Source: Arthrobacter crusticola
Lineage (GTDB): Bacteria; Actinomycetota; Actinomycetes; Actinomycetales; Micrococcaceae
Length of the DNA: 64,000 nucleotides
Direction of reading: 5' to 3'
Assembly: GCF_004357995.1 (NCBI RefSeq)
Contig: NZ_SMTK01000003.1
Coordinates: forward strand, 186,001-250,000
Below are positions 8,135 to 15,832 of the stretch, piece by piece. The first letter of the stretch is position 1. Each line of letters begins with the position of its first letter. Under the pieces are notes generated by a model that saw only the letters and a list, made by a program, of their open reading frames with translations, ran no database searches and was not told the origin of the DNA. A program made the position numbers and the translations under genes.

Positions 8135-10315
8135 ATGAGTCCATCCGAAACGGTCCCCCTGCATTCACCCACCCCACTGCAGCGGCTGGCCGAGGCGCAC
8201 CGGGTGGGAGCCACGTTCCAGGGCTGGGACGGGTCGCTCCAGCAGGTCCGGCCCGAAACCCTCGTGGCGGTCCTTGCCGCGCTTGGCGTCGCTGCTGACA
8301 CCCCCGAGGCGGTCGACGCCTCGCTCGCCGAGGCTGAGGACGCCCCCTGGCGCAGCCTCCTGCCGCCGGTCGTCGTCGTCCGTGCCAGCGCCGTGGAGCC
8401 TGTCCCCCTCTCCATCCCGGCCGGCGCCGACGTCGAGGTGTGGGTCGACGCCGAGGACGGGCTCCGCTACACCGGGAGCGTTGACGGGGGCCCGGCCGGC
8501 TTCCGCACCCTCGACGGCATTCCCATAGAGCGGGTCAATGCCACCCTCCCACACTCGCTGCCGCTCGGCTGGCACACCCTCCACGCCCGCGCCGGCGAAC
8601 GCACCGCAAGCTGCACGCTGGTGGTCACCCCTGACCGGTTGTCGAGAACCACCGCGCTGCTGAACTCTCGGAACTGGGGCCTGATGGCGCAGCTGTACTC
8701 CGTTCGGTCCTCGACCTCCTGGGGGATCGGCGATCTGGCGGACCTGGGCCAGCTCGCCGGGGTGGCCGCCGAACAGGGCGCCGGCTTCGTGTTGGTCAAC
8801 CCGCTGCACGCCGCCGAGCCCCAACCGCCGGTCGAACCCTCGCCCTACCTGCCGACAACCCGGCGGTTCTTCCACCCGATGTACCTGCGCATCGAGGCCA
8901 TCCCCGAATACGCGCGGCTGGACGCGGAATCGCGCCGGACCGTGGACGGGCTCGCGGCCGGATTCCAAGCCGCTAACACCACCACGGACCTGCTGGACCG
9001 CGACGCGTCCTTCGCGGCAAAGCTCACGGCGCTCGAACTGATCTTTGCGGTGGAACGGCCCGCCCAGCGGCAGTCCGACTTCGAAGACTACTGTGCCGGG
9101 CAGGGCCAGGGGCTCGACGACTTCGCGCTCTGGTCCGCCCTGGCCGAAACCCTGGAACCCGGGTCACCCGAGTGGGAGGACGCGGGCCGGCCGGGTTCCC
9201 CGGCGGCCCGCCGGGCCCGCGAGCGGCTGGCAGCGCGGGTGGAGTTCCACGAGTGGCTCCAATGGCTGTGTGATGAGCAGCTGCAGGAGGCCCAGCTGGA
9301 GGCCACCGATGCGGGGATGGAAATCGGGATTGTTCACGACCTCGCCGTCGGGGTGCACCCAAGCGGCGCCGATGCGTGGGCGCTGCGGGACGTGCTGGCC
9401 CAGGGGATCAGCGTCGGTGCGCCGCCGGACATGTTCAACCAGCACGGGCAGGACTGGAGCCAGCCGCCGTGGCACCCCGAGCGGCTGGCCGAATCCGGGT
9501 ACACGGCGTTCCGCGACATGCTGCGCAATATCCTCCGACATGCCGGAGGGATCCGCGTCGACCACATTCTCGGCCTGTTCCGCCTGTGGTGGATCCCGGC
9601 CGGCGCCGCGCCCGGCGGTGGCGCCTACGTGTACTACGACCACGAGGCCCTGATCGGGATCCTCGCACTGGAGGCGGAGCGGGCGGGGGCGCTCGTTGTC
9701 GGCGAGGACCTCGGCGTGTTTGAACCCGGCGTCCAGGAGTACCTGGCCGAGCGCGGCATCTTCGGCACCTCCATCCTGTGGTTCGAGCAGACCGGCAGCG
9801 GGCCGCGGCCCCCCGAGGAGTACCGCAGGGCCTGCCTTACCACCGTGACCACCCACGACCTCCCGCCGTCGGCCGGCTACCTGGTCGGTGAGCACGTTGT
9901 GCTGCGCGAGTCCCTCGGGCTGCTCAGCCGTCCCGTCGAGGAGGAGCGTGCAGCGGATTCGGCGGTCCAGGAGAGTTTCCTGGCCATGCTCCGCGAGCGG
10001 GGGCTGCTGCCCCGCGGGGAGGCATCGGTCCAGGAAACGGTCGAGGCGCTCCATGCGTTCATCGCGCAGTCGCCGTCGGCACTGCTCGGCGTGGCGCTCG
10101 CCGATGCTGTCGGGGAACGCCGCACGCAGAACCAGCCGGGAACCAGCAACGAATACCCCAACTGGCGCATCCCGCTGGCCGACGCCGGGGGCCGGGCCGT
10201 GCTGCTTGATGACCTGGCGGAGAACCAGCGCTTCCTGTCCCTGGTGCGGGCGCTGCACCGGCCCGCTGCCCTGGGCGAGTCAAGCGGAATTTCCGGGGGC
10301 CCGGGCGGATCATAA
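8135..10315 (+). CDS. malQ: 4-alpha-glucanotransferase (amylomaltase, GH77)
   Basis: 726 residues, matching the longer actinobacterial MalQ with an extra N-terminal beta domain (about 1-165). It transfers alpha-1,4-glucan segments during maltodextrin and glycogen metabolism in the cytosol. GH77 marks: WGIGDLADLGQLA and NPLHAAEPQPPVEPSPYLPTTRRF (donor loop), IRVDHILGLFRLWW carrying the nucleophile Asp, VVGEDLGVFEPGV carrying the acid/base Glu, and TTHDLPPSAGY carrying the transition-state Asp. C-terminal QPGTSNEYPNWRIPL is also conserved. No other glycogen genes lie nearby. Confidence 0.95.
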   Translation: MSPSETVPLHSPTPLQRLAEAHRVGATFQGWDGSLQQVRPETLVAVLAALGVAADTPEAVDASLAEAEDAPWRSLLPPVVVVRASAVEPVPLSIPAGADVEVWVDAEDGLRYTGSVDGGPAGFRTLDGIPIERVNATLPHSLPLGWHTLHARAGERTASCTLVVTPDRLSRTTALLNSRNWGLMAQLYSVRSSTSWGIGDLADLGQLAGVAAEQGAGFVLVNPLHAAEPQPPVEPSPYLPTTRRFFHPMYLRIEAIPEYARLDAESRRTVDGLAAGFQAANTTTDLLDRDASFAAKLTALELIFAVERPAQRQSDFEDYCAGQGQGLDDFALWSALAETLEPGSPEWEDAGRPGSPAARRARERLAARVEFHEWLQWLCDEQLQEAQLEATDAGMEIGIVHDLAVGVHPSGADAWALRDVLAQGISVGAPPDMFNQHGQDWSQPPWHPERLAESGYTAFRDMLRNILRHAGGIRVDHILGLFRLWWIPAGAAPGGGAYVYYDHEALIGILALEAERAGALVVGEDLGVFEPGVQEYLAERGIFGTSILWFEQTGSGPRPPEEYRRACLTTVTTHDLPPSAGYLVGEHVVLRESLGLLSRPVEEERAADSAVQESFLAMLRERGLLPRGEASVQETVEALHAFIAQSPSALLGVALADAVGERRTQNQPGTSNEYPNWRIPLADAGGRAVLLDDLAENQRFLSLVRALHRPAALGESSGISGGPGGS

Positions 10316-10355
10316 GCCGGCTGCCTTTTGTCCGGCCCTCCGGTAGACATGGAGG

Positions 10356-11270
10356 ATGCCTACAATTTCCTCGCACGACGTCGTCATTCTCGGTGGCGGG
10401 CTTGCCGGGTTGAGCGCCGCGCTTGTCCTGGGCCGGGCACGGCGCGGCGTCGCCGTCGTGAACGCCCGCGGTCCCCGCAATGCCGCAGCCGAAGCCGCCC
10501 ATGGGTTCCTCACCCGGGACGGCGCCCCGCCGCTCGAACTCGTGGCGATGGCCCGCCGAGAGGCAGCCACCTACGGCGTGCAACTGGTCGACGGCGCGGG
10601 AGTGGCCGCGGTGCGCACGGACACCGGCTGGCGGATCGAGCTTGAGTGCGGGCGGATGCTCGAGGCCCGCCACGTGATCGCTGCCACCGGGCTGCAGGAT
10701 GTCCTGCCCGACCTTGAGGGCGCCGACGAGGCATGGGGCAGGGGACTGTTCCAGTGCCCCTACTGCCACGGCTGGGAGGTCCGCGACCGCCGTCTGGGCG
10801 TCCTTGGGACCACCGAATCCTCGGTGCATCAGGCACTCCTGCTGCGCCAGTGGTCACCGCACGTAGCGTTTTTCACTCACACCCTCGAAGGGCTCGCCGA
10901 GGAGGACCGGCTGCAGCTCAAGGAGCGCGGGGTTCCGGTGATCGAAGGGAAGGTGAAGGCCCTCGCCGGCGGGGCGCAGGGACTGGTCTCGGTGGAGCTG
11001 GACTCCGGGGCCGCCGTGGCCTGCGACGGGCTCTTCTGCGAACCGGAGGCGCGGGTGGATGCCGCGCTGACCGGCGCCTTCGGCTGGACGCTGCGCGCGG
11101 ACGGCTGTGTGGCCGTCGACGGGGTGGGCCGCACCAGCGTGGCAGGGGTGTGGGCGGTGGGCAACGTCACCGATCCCGCTGCCCAGCTGATGTCGGCCGC
11201 CGGGGACGCCTACCGCACAGCCGTTGCGCTCAATGCCGTTCTCGTGGAGGAGGACACCGCACAGCCCTGA
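10356..11270 (+). CDS. Thioredoxin reductase-like flavoprotein with CPYC site
   Basis: 304 residues, the size of low-molecular-weight thioredoxin reductases. The N-terminal FAD site is VVILGGGLAGLSAALVLGRARR; the redox disulfide is C134-P-Y-C137 in LFQCPYCHGW, and the C-terminal FAD motif is VWAVGNVTDPAAQL. The CPYCHGWE context marks the actinobacterial oxidoreductase group often annotated as TrxR-like, distinct from TrxB (CATC). The NADPH domain motif (GTTESSVHQALLL) lacks the classic GxGxxA glycines, so the electron donor may differ. Probable role: thiol/disulfide transfer to an unknown partner. No thioredoxin gene is adjacent. Confidence 0.82.
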   Translation: MPTISSHDVVILGGGLAGLSAALVLGRARRGVAVVNARGPRNAAAEAAHGFLTRDGAPPLELVAMARREAATYGVQLVDGAGVAAVRTDTGWRIELECGRMLEARHVIAATGLQDVLPDLEGADEAWGRGLFQCPYCHGWEVRDRRLGVLGTTESSVHQALLLRQWSPHVAFFTHTLEGLAEEDRLQLKERGVPVIEGKVKALAGGAQGLVSVELDSGAAVACDGLFCEPEARVDAALTGAFGWTLRADGCVAVDGVGRTSVAGVWAVGNVTDPAAQLMSAAGDAYRTAVALNAVLVEEDTAQP

Positions 11271-11288
11271 TCGCCCTCCGGCGCCGGG

Positions 11289-11567
11289 TCAGTATCCGCG
11301 GAATCCGGTCAGTCCCCCGGAGGCGGCGGTGAGCACCGCCTCGACGCCGCTCACCCGGCCCGGGGTGCTCCCCGAGCGCAGCCGGCGCAGCAGCTCCTGG
11401 AGCGCCGGTTCCGGTCCTTCGGCGACAATGTCCACGGAGCCGTCGTCGCGGTTCACCGCGGTGCCGACGAGGCCGAGCTGCTCCGCCTGCAGCCGGGTCC
11501 AGTAGCGGAAGCCCACCGCCTGCACCTCACCGGAAACGACAGCTTCGAGCCGCTGATCCCCGCTCAT
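11289..11567 (-). CDS. acyP: Acylphosphatase
   Basis: 92 residues, the standard length. It hydrolyses carboxyl-phosphate bonds such as acetyl phosphate or 1,3-bisphosphoglycerate. The catalytic Arg21 lies in the phosphate loop GEVQAVGFRYW and the catalytic Asn39 in VNRDDGSVDIVAEGP. The C-terminal TGFRGY is close to the usual F-x-I-R-Y ending. It is convergent with the flavoprotein gene, 18 bp away. Confidence 0.95.
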   Translation of the reverse strand: MSGDQRLEAVVSGEVQAVGFRYWTRLQAEQLGLVGTAVNRDDGSVDIVAEGPEPALQELLRRLRSGSTPGRVSGVEAVLTAASGGLTGFRGY

Positions 11568-11616
11568 GGCCTTCTCCTCCCTGCCGCAGTGGAACGTAAT
11601 GAGGCCCCTGATCCCA

Positions 11617-12396
11617 CTAGACGCGCTGGTGCCAGTTCAGCCAGGAGGCGGCTTCCTCAGCGACGCCTGCCGGGACGGTGTGGGGCCCGTCGAACTCGCG
11701 GTACACCACCTCGTAGCCCTCCCGCTCGAGCGCGGGGACGACCCGGCGGCTCGTCGAGGAGATCGGAAGCACCGTATCGCCCGTGCCGTGCGAGATGAAC
11801 ATCGCCGGTTCGCCGCTGCGCGGGGCCGGCGGGATGAAGCCGGGGGAGAAGGCGACGATGCGCCGGAACAGGCCGCCGTTGGCCAGGCCCAGTCCCAGGG
11901 CGTAGGAGGCGCCGTCGGAAAAGCCGCCGATCCCGACCATCGACGGATCGATGGCGACCAGGTCGAAGACCTCCTGCAGGGACCGGTTGATGACTCCGAC
12001 GTCGGGCCCGTAGCTCTCCCGGATGGCGTCCCAGGTCGAGCCCCGGGAGGCGGGGGAGAGGACCACGATGTTGTACTGGTCCGCGATGCGGCGCAGCAGG
12101 GCCAGCCCGCCGGCGGCGTCACCCCCCGCGCCATGCAGGGCAAGAAGCAGCGGAGCGGGCCGGTCGGGCCGCAGACCTTCGGGCACGTACACGAGGGGAT
12201 CCCGCCGTGGCTCAAGCCCCAGGGGATGGACCCCCTTCATCGTCCGGTCGTGCCGCGCGTCCGGGTCGGGCCGCGCCGAAAGCAGCGCCGGATTGTCCTG
12301 ATTCTGCACGCTTCCTCCCGGAGGTCCGCATCCAATAACGGCTGTCAGCAGCGCACACTGGCCGGCCCCCAAAAGAAAATCGCGGCGCGTCACCAC
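11617..12396 (-). CDS. Exported alpha/beta-hydrolase (phospholipase/carboxylesterase type)
   Basis: 259 residues. The N-terminus has a twin-arginine motif (TRRDFLLGA) and a lipobox ending at C23 (AVIGC), so a Tat-exported lipoprotein is likely. The hydrolase fold shows LLLALHGAGG (oxyanion loop), nucleophile S160 in GGFSDGAS, HGTGDTVLP with the acidic Asp, and FDGPHTVP with the catalytic His. The family contains carboxylesterases and feruloyl-esterase-like polyhydroxybutyrate depolymerase relatives. The substrate is unknown. It lies 170 bp from the end of the galactoside operon but on its own promoter side. Confidence 0.83.
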   Translation of the reverse strand: MVTRRDFLLGAGQCALLTAVIGCGPPGGSVQNQDNPALLSARPDPDARHDRTMKGVHPLGLEPRRDPLVYVPEGLRPDRPAPLLLALHGAGGDAAGGLALLRRIADQYNIVVLSPASRGSTWDAIRESYGPDVGVINRSLQEVFDLVAIDPSMVGIGGFSDGASYALGLGLANGGLFRRIVAFSPGFIPPAPRSGEPAMFISHGTGDTVLPISSTSRRVVPALEREGYEVVYREFDGPHTVPAGVAEEAASWLNWHQRV

Positions 12397-12477
12397 AAGG
12401 GTCAGTTTAGGGGAGGTGCTTCCGTTAAGGCAGGGCCGCGGGAGAAGGTTTCGGCAGGGATACTGCGTGCAAAACAG

Positions 12478-12546
12478 ATCACCACCCCGGCCGGTGCGGC
12501 GGAGGTGGTGATCCGGGAGGCGGGAGGCCCCGGGACGGGGCCTCCC
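12478..12546 (-). terminator. Double hairpin terminating the galactoside transport operon
   Basis: Two perfect stems follow the sugar-binding protein gene: GGGAGGCCCC/GGGGCCTCCC (12522-12531 with 12537-12546, 5-base loop) and ATCACCACC/GGTGGTGAT (12478-12486 with 12504-12512). Confidence 0.6.
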
Positions 12547-12575
12547 TGTCGAGCTGGCCGCGGGGCGGCCGGTCG

Positions 12576-13913
12576 TTACTCCTTGACGGGGATGGACTGC
12601 GACTTCAGGGACTCGACGGTCGCTTCCTCACCGGCGGTGAGGGCGTCCATGAGGGTGCCTTCGCCGCCGATGGCCTTGCCGAAACCGTCCGAGACGTCGG
12701 TGTAGGTCTGGGTCATCGTCGGGCCCCAGGTGAAGTTGGGGTCGACGTTCGAGGAGGCCTCTGCGAACACATCGTAGATCTTCTGTCCGCCGAAGTACTC
12801 AACGCCGCCGCTGAAGGCCTCCAGGTCCGTGGCCGACTTCGCGGCCGGGTAGAGCCCGCCGAGTTCGTTCGCCAGGGCCAGGGCCTCGGGGTCGGTGTTG
12901 AGCCACAGGGCGAACTGCGCCGCCTCGTACGGGTGGTCGGAGCCCTTCAGGACCGCCGTGGAGGAACCGCCCCAGTTGCCTGCGGCCGTTCCGCCGTCTT
13001 CCCACTGCGGCATGGGGGCCACGGCCCACTTGCCCGAGGTGTCGGGGGCGCCGGTTGCCAAGGTTGAGGCACCCCAGACCGCGGAGATCCAGGTCCACTG
13101 GTCGCCCTCGTTGAAGGAGGCGTTCCATTCATCCGAGAAGGAGGGCAGGGTCGAGACCTGGTCCTTCTCGAGCAGGTCCTGCCAGTAGTTGGCGACCTGC
13201 TCGGACTCCTCACCGGTGAGGTTCACATCCCAGCCCTCGTCGTCGTTGGAGAACCACTGACCGCCGGCCTGCCACACATTGCCGGCGAACCAGTTCACGT
13301 CACCGCGGGGGAAGTTGGTGATGTAGGAGCCCTGGGCCTTGATCTCCTCCGCTGCGGCGGCGTATTCCTCCCAGGTGGTGGGAACCTCGATGCCGGCCTG
13401 CTCGAACAGGTCCTTGCGGTAGAACATGGCCATCGGGCCGCTGTCCTGGGGCACCGCGTAGACGGCGTCGTCCTCGCCGAAGGTCACCTGGCCCCAGGTC
13501 CAGTCAACGAACTGGTCCTCGGCGTCGGAGACGTTCTCGCAGGCCGCGATGTTCTCGAGGCCGTCCTGGACGCGGAAGTTCGGCAGGGCGTCGTACTCGA
13601 TCTGGCCGAGGTCCGGCGCGTTGCCGGCCTGCAGCTGGTTAAAGAAGTTCTGGTACGTGCCCGAGTTGCCGTTGGGCCCGGTCTGCACCTTGACCTGAAT
13701 GTCGGGGTTTTCCTCGTTCCACAGGTCGACAACCTTGTCCATGCCCGGAACCCAGGTGGTGAAGGTCAGGTCGACGGGACCGGACGACGGCTCGCACGAA
13801 CTGCCGCCTTCACCGCCGGCCGTGGAGTCGCCGCCGCCGCCTGCGCAGCCGGCGAGGGTGAGCGCTGAGACCATGGCAAAGGCGGCGGTGGCTTTTCCGT
13901 AATGCGCGCGCAT
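12576..13913 (-). CDS. Sugar ABC transporter substrate-binding lipoprotein
   Basis: 445 residues. The signal peptide ends in a lipobox LAGC (C23), after which the protein is lipid-anchored outside the membrane. The mature protein is a family 1 extracellular solute-binding protein (MalE/CUT1 group): VDLTFTTWVPGMDKVVDLWNEENPDIQVKV at the start, YAVPQDSGPMAMFYRKDLFEQAGIEVPTTWEEY in the middle, and AAQFALWLNTDPEA near the end. The context (two CUT1 permeases and GH42 beta-galactosidase upstream in the same operon) points to a galactoside as ligand. No ATPase is in the operon, so a shared MsmK/UgpC-type ATPase encoded elsewhere is expected. Confidence 0.92.
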   Translation of the reverse strand: MRAHYGKATAAFAMVSALTLAGCAGGGGDSTAGGEGGSSCEPSSGPVDLTFTTWVPGMDKVVDLWNEENPDIQVKVQTGPNGNSGTYQNFFNQLQAGNAPDLGQIEYDALPNFRVQDGLENIAACENVSDAEDQFVDWTWGQVTFGEDDAVYAVPQDSGPMAMFYRKDLFEQAGIEVPTTWEEYAAAAEEIKAQGSYITNFPRGDVNWFAGNVWQAGGQWFSNDDEGWDVNLTGEESEQVANYWQDLLEKDQVSTLPSFSDEWNASFNEGDQWTWISAVWGASTLATGAPDTSGKWAVAPMPQWEDGGTAAGNWGGSSTAVLKGSDHPYEAAQFALWLNTDPEALALANELGGLYPAAKSATDLEAFSGGVEYFGGQKIYDVFAEASSNVDPNFTWGPTMTQTYTDVSDGFGKAIGGEGTLMDALTAGEEATVESLKSQSIPVKE

Positions 13914-13988
13914 TTTCTTTTCCTATCGGTGGGGTTGCCACGCGGCGGTTGCCGCGGGGCGGGTTGGTGGAGGTGTTGGCGCTGGAAG

Positions 13989-14906
13989 CTACTTGACGCT
14001 TCCGGCACCCAGCCCGCTGCTCCAGAAACGCTGGAGCGCAAGGAACGCTGCAATGAGCGGGACGATCGAGACGAGGGCACCAACAATCACGAGGACCCTC
14101 AGCTCGGGAATCTGGCTGATCTGGCTGTTCCACGCGTAGAGGCCCAGGGTCACCGGGAACAGGGTCTGGTCGCGGAGCATGATCAGGGGCAGGAAGAAGT
14201 TGTTCCAGATCGCGACGAACTGGAACAGGAAGATCGTCACCAGGGCCGGCGCCATCAGGCGCGTGGACACGGTGAAGAACGTCCGGATCTCCCCGGAGCC
14301 ATCGAGCCGGGCGGCCTCGAGCAGTTCGCCGGGGACGCTGGCCGCCGCGTAGATGCGGGCGAGGTACACGCCGAACGGGCTGACCAGGCTGGGGAGGAAC
14401 ACGGCCCACAGAGTGTTGGTGAGCTTGACCTCGCTGAAGATCAGGAACAGGGGCAGGGCCAGGGCCGTGGCCGGCACCAGCACACCGCTGAGCACGATGT
14501 TGAAAATGGCCTCGCGGCCCTTGAACTCGTACTTTGCCAGGGCGTAGCCGCACATGGCGGCGATGATGGTGCCAAGGAGCGCGCCCAGACCGGCGTAGAT
14601 TGCGCTGTTGAGCAGCCAACGCCCGAACACGCCGTCGCTGTAGGTGAAGAGCCTGCCGATGTTGCTGAAGAACGTCGGGATCGACTCCATGGTGAACCAC
14701 AGCGGCGCCGTGCCGGTGATCTGGCCGCCGGTCTTGGTCGAGGAGACCAGCAGCCACCAGATGGGGGTGAGGAAGTACAGGGTGAAGACGCCCATGATGA
14801 GCATCGCCCCGGTACGGGACATGATGCTGTGCCGGGGCCCGCGCGGGCTGTCTCCCCTGCGCATTGACTTTCGGGTGGAAACTGGGGCCGCTGCTGCTGC
14901 GCTCAC
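13989..14906 (-). CDS. Sugar ABC transporter permease, MalG type
   Basis: 305 residues with six predicted membrane helices. The cytoplasmic EAA loop is ELLEAARLDGSGEIRTFFTVSTRLMAPAL, which docks to the ATPase. The opening FTLYFLTPIWWLLVSSTK is typical of CUT1 inner-membrane permease 2. The start overlaps the stop of the MalF-type permease (14903-14906, ATGA), so the pair is translationally coupled. It imports the same sugar as the adjacent binding protein. Confidence 0.93.
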   Translation of the reverse strand: MSAAAAAPVSTRKSMRRGDSPRGPRHSIMSRTGAMLIMGVFTLYFLTPIWWLLVSSTKTGGQITGTAPLWFTMESIPTFFSNIGRLFTYSDGVFGRWLLNSAIYAGLGALLGTIIAAMCGYALAKYEFKGREAIFNIVLSGVLVPATALALPLFLIFSEVKLTNTLWAVFLPSLVSPFGVYLARIYAAASVPGELLEAARLDGSGEIRTFFTVSTRLMAPALVTIFLFQFVAIWNNFFLPLIMLRDQTLFPVTLGLYAWNSQISQIPELRVLVIVGALVSIVPLIAAFLALQRFWSSGLGAGSVK

Positions 14907-15832
14907 TGGCTGACCTTCCGCTGGGTTGCCTTGAGGAAGACGAAGGAGAGGATAAACGTTGCCAGGGCCAGCACTACGGAGAACGCTGCGGCAAGGTGGT
15001 AGTTGGGAACCGACGCCGTGGTGTACACCGCGAGGTTCGGGGTGAAGGTGCTGCTGATGGCCGAGCTGAAGCTGCGAAGCGTCTGCGGTTCGGCGAGAAG
15101 CTGGAGCGTACCGATGATCGAGAACACCCCGGTGAGGATGATGGCCGGAACGACCAGGGGGATCTTGATGCGCCAGGCGATCTGGATGTTGCTGGCGCCG
15201 TCGAGCTTTGCCGCCTCATAGATTTCGGTGGGGATGGCCAGCAGCGAGGAGTAGATGATCAGCATGTTGTAGCCCACGTACACCCACGTGACGACGTTGG
15301 CGATGGCCCACAGCACGAGCTCCGCGGAGAGGACGTTGACCTCCGAGGTGATCAGCCCGAACGGAGAGAGCGTCGGCGAGTAGAGGAAGCCCCACATGAT
15401 CGCGGCGATGACGCCGGGAACGGCATAGGGGGCGAAGAACGCGAGGCGGAAGAACTTCTTGCCCTTCAGCAGCGGGGAGTCCAGCAGCAGGGCGAACAGC
15501 AGTGCCAGGCCGAGCATGATCGGAACCTGGACGACGCCGAAGAGGACCACCCGTCCCACGGACCGCCAGAACTCGGTGTTCTGGAACACCTGCTGGTACT
15601 GGACGAAACCGCCGAAGACCTCCTGCGGTGCCCCGAAGGTGCCCTCCCGCTCCACCGTCAGGAGCGACTGCACCACGGCGAACACGATCGGGATGGCATA
15701 GAACGCCAGGAACAGGACGGCGAACGGCGCGATGAAGAGGAGAACGGCGCGGCGCTGGGCCGCGAAGGTCTTGGTTCTCCGGGGTTTCTGCGCCCCCTTG
15801 GCCAGCGCCGGAGAAATGCTTGAACTAGTCAC
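14903..15832 (-). CDS. Sugar ABC transporter permease, MalF type
   Basis: 309 residues from the GTG at 15832. This start has an AAAGGA ribosome site 8 bp upstream; the ATG at 15841 has the same site touching it, and the frame upstream to 15952 lies inside the GH42 gene. About six membrane helices; the EAA loop is EIYEAAKLDGASNIQIAWRIKIPLVVPAI. The start overlaps the end of the GH42 gene by 8 nt. Pairs with the MalG-type permease to form the translocation pore. Confidence 0.9.
   Translation of the reverse strand: MTSSSISPALAKGAQKPRRTKTFAAQRRAVLLFIAPFAVLFLAFYAIPIVFAVVQSLLTVEREGTFGAPQEVFGGFVQYQQVFQNTEFWRSVGRVVLFGVVQVPIMLGLALLFALLLDSPLLKGKKFFRLAFFAPYAVPGVIAAIMWGFLYSPTLSPFGLITSEVNVLSAELVLWAIANVVTWVYVGYNMLIIYSSLLAIPTEIYEAAKLDGASNIQIAWRIKIPLVVPAIILTGVFSIIGTLQLLAEPQTLRSFSSAISSTFTPNLAVYTTASVPNYHLAAAFSVVLALATFILSFVFLKATQRKVSQ

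Noticed and set aside
8045-8177. Upstream extension of the amino-acid permease to an ATG at 8177
   Set aside because: The extension overlaps the divergent malQ start and has no family similarity; GTG at 8045 starts the conserved region.
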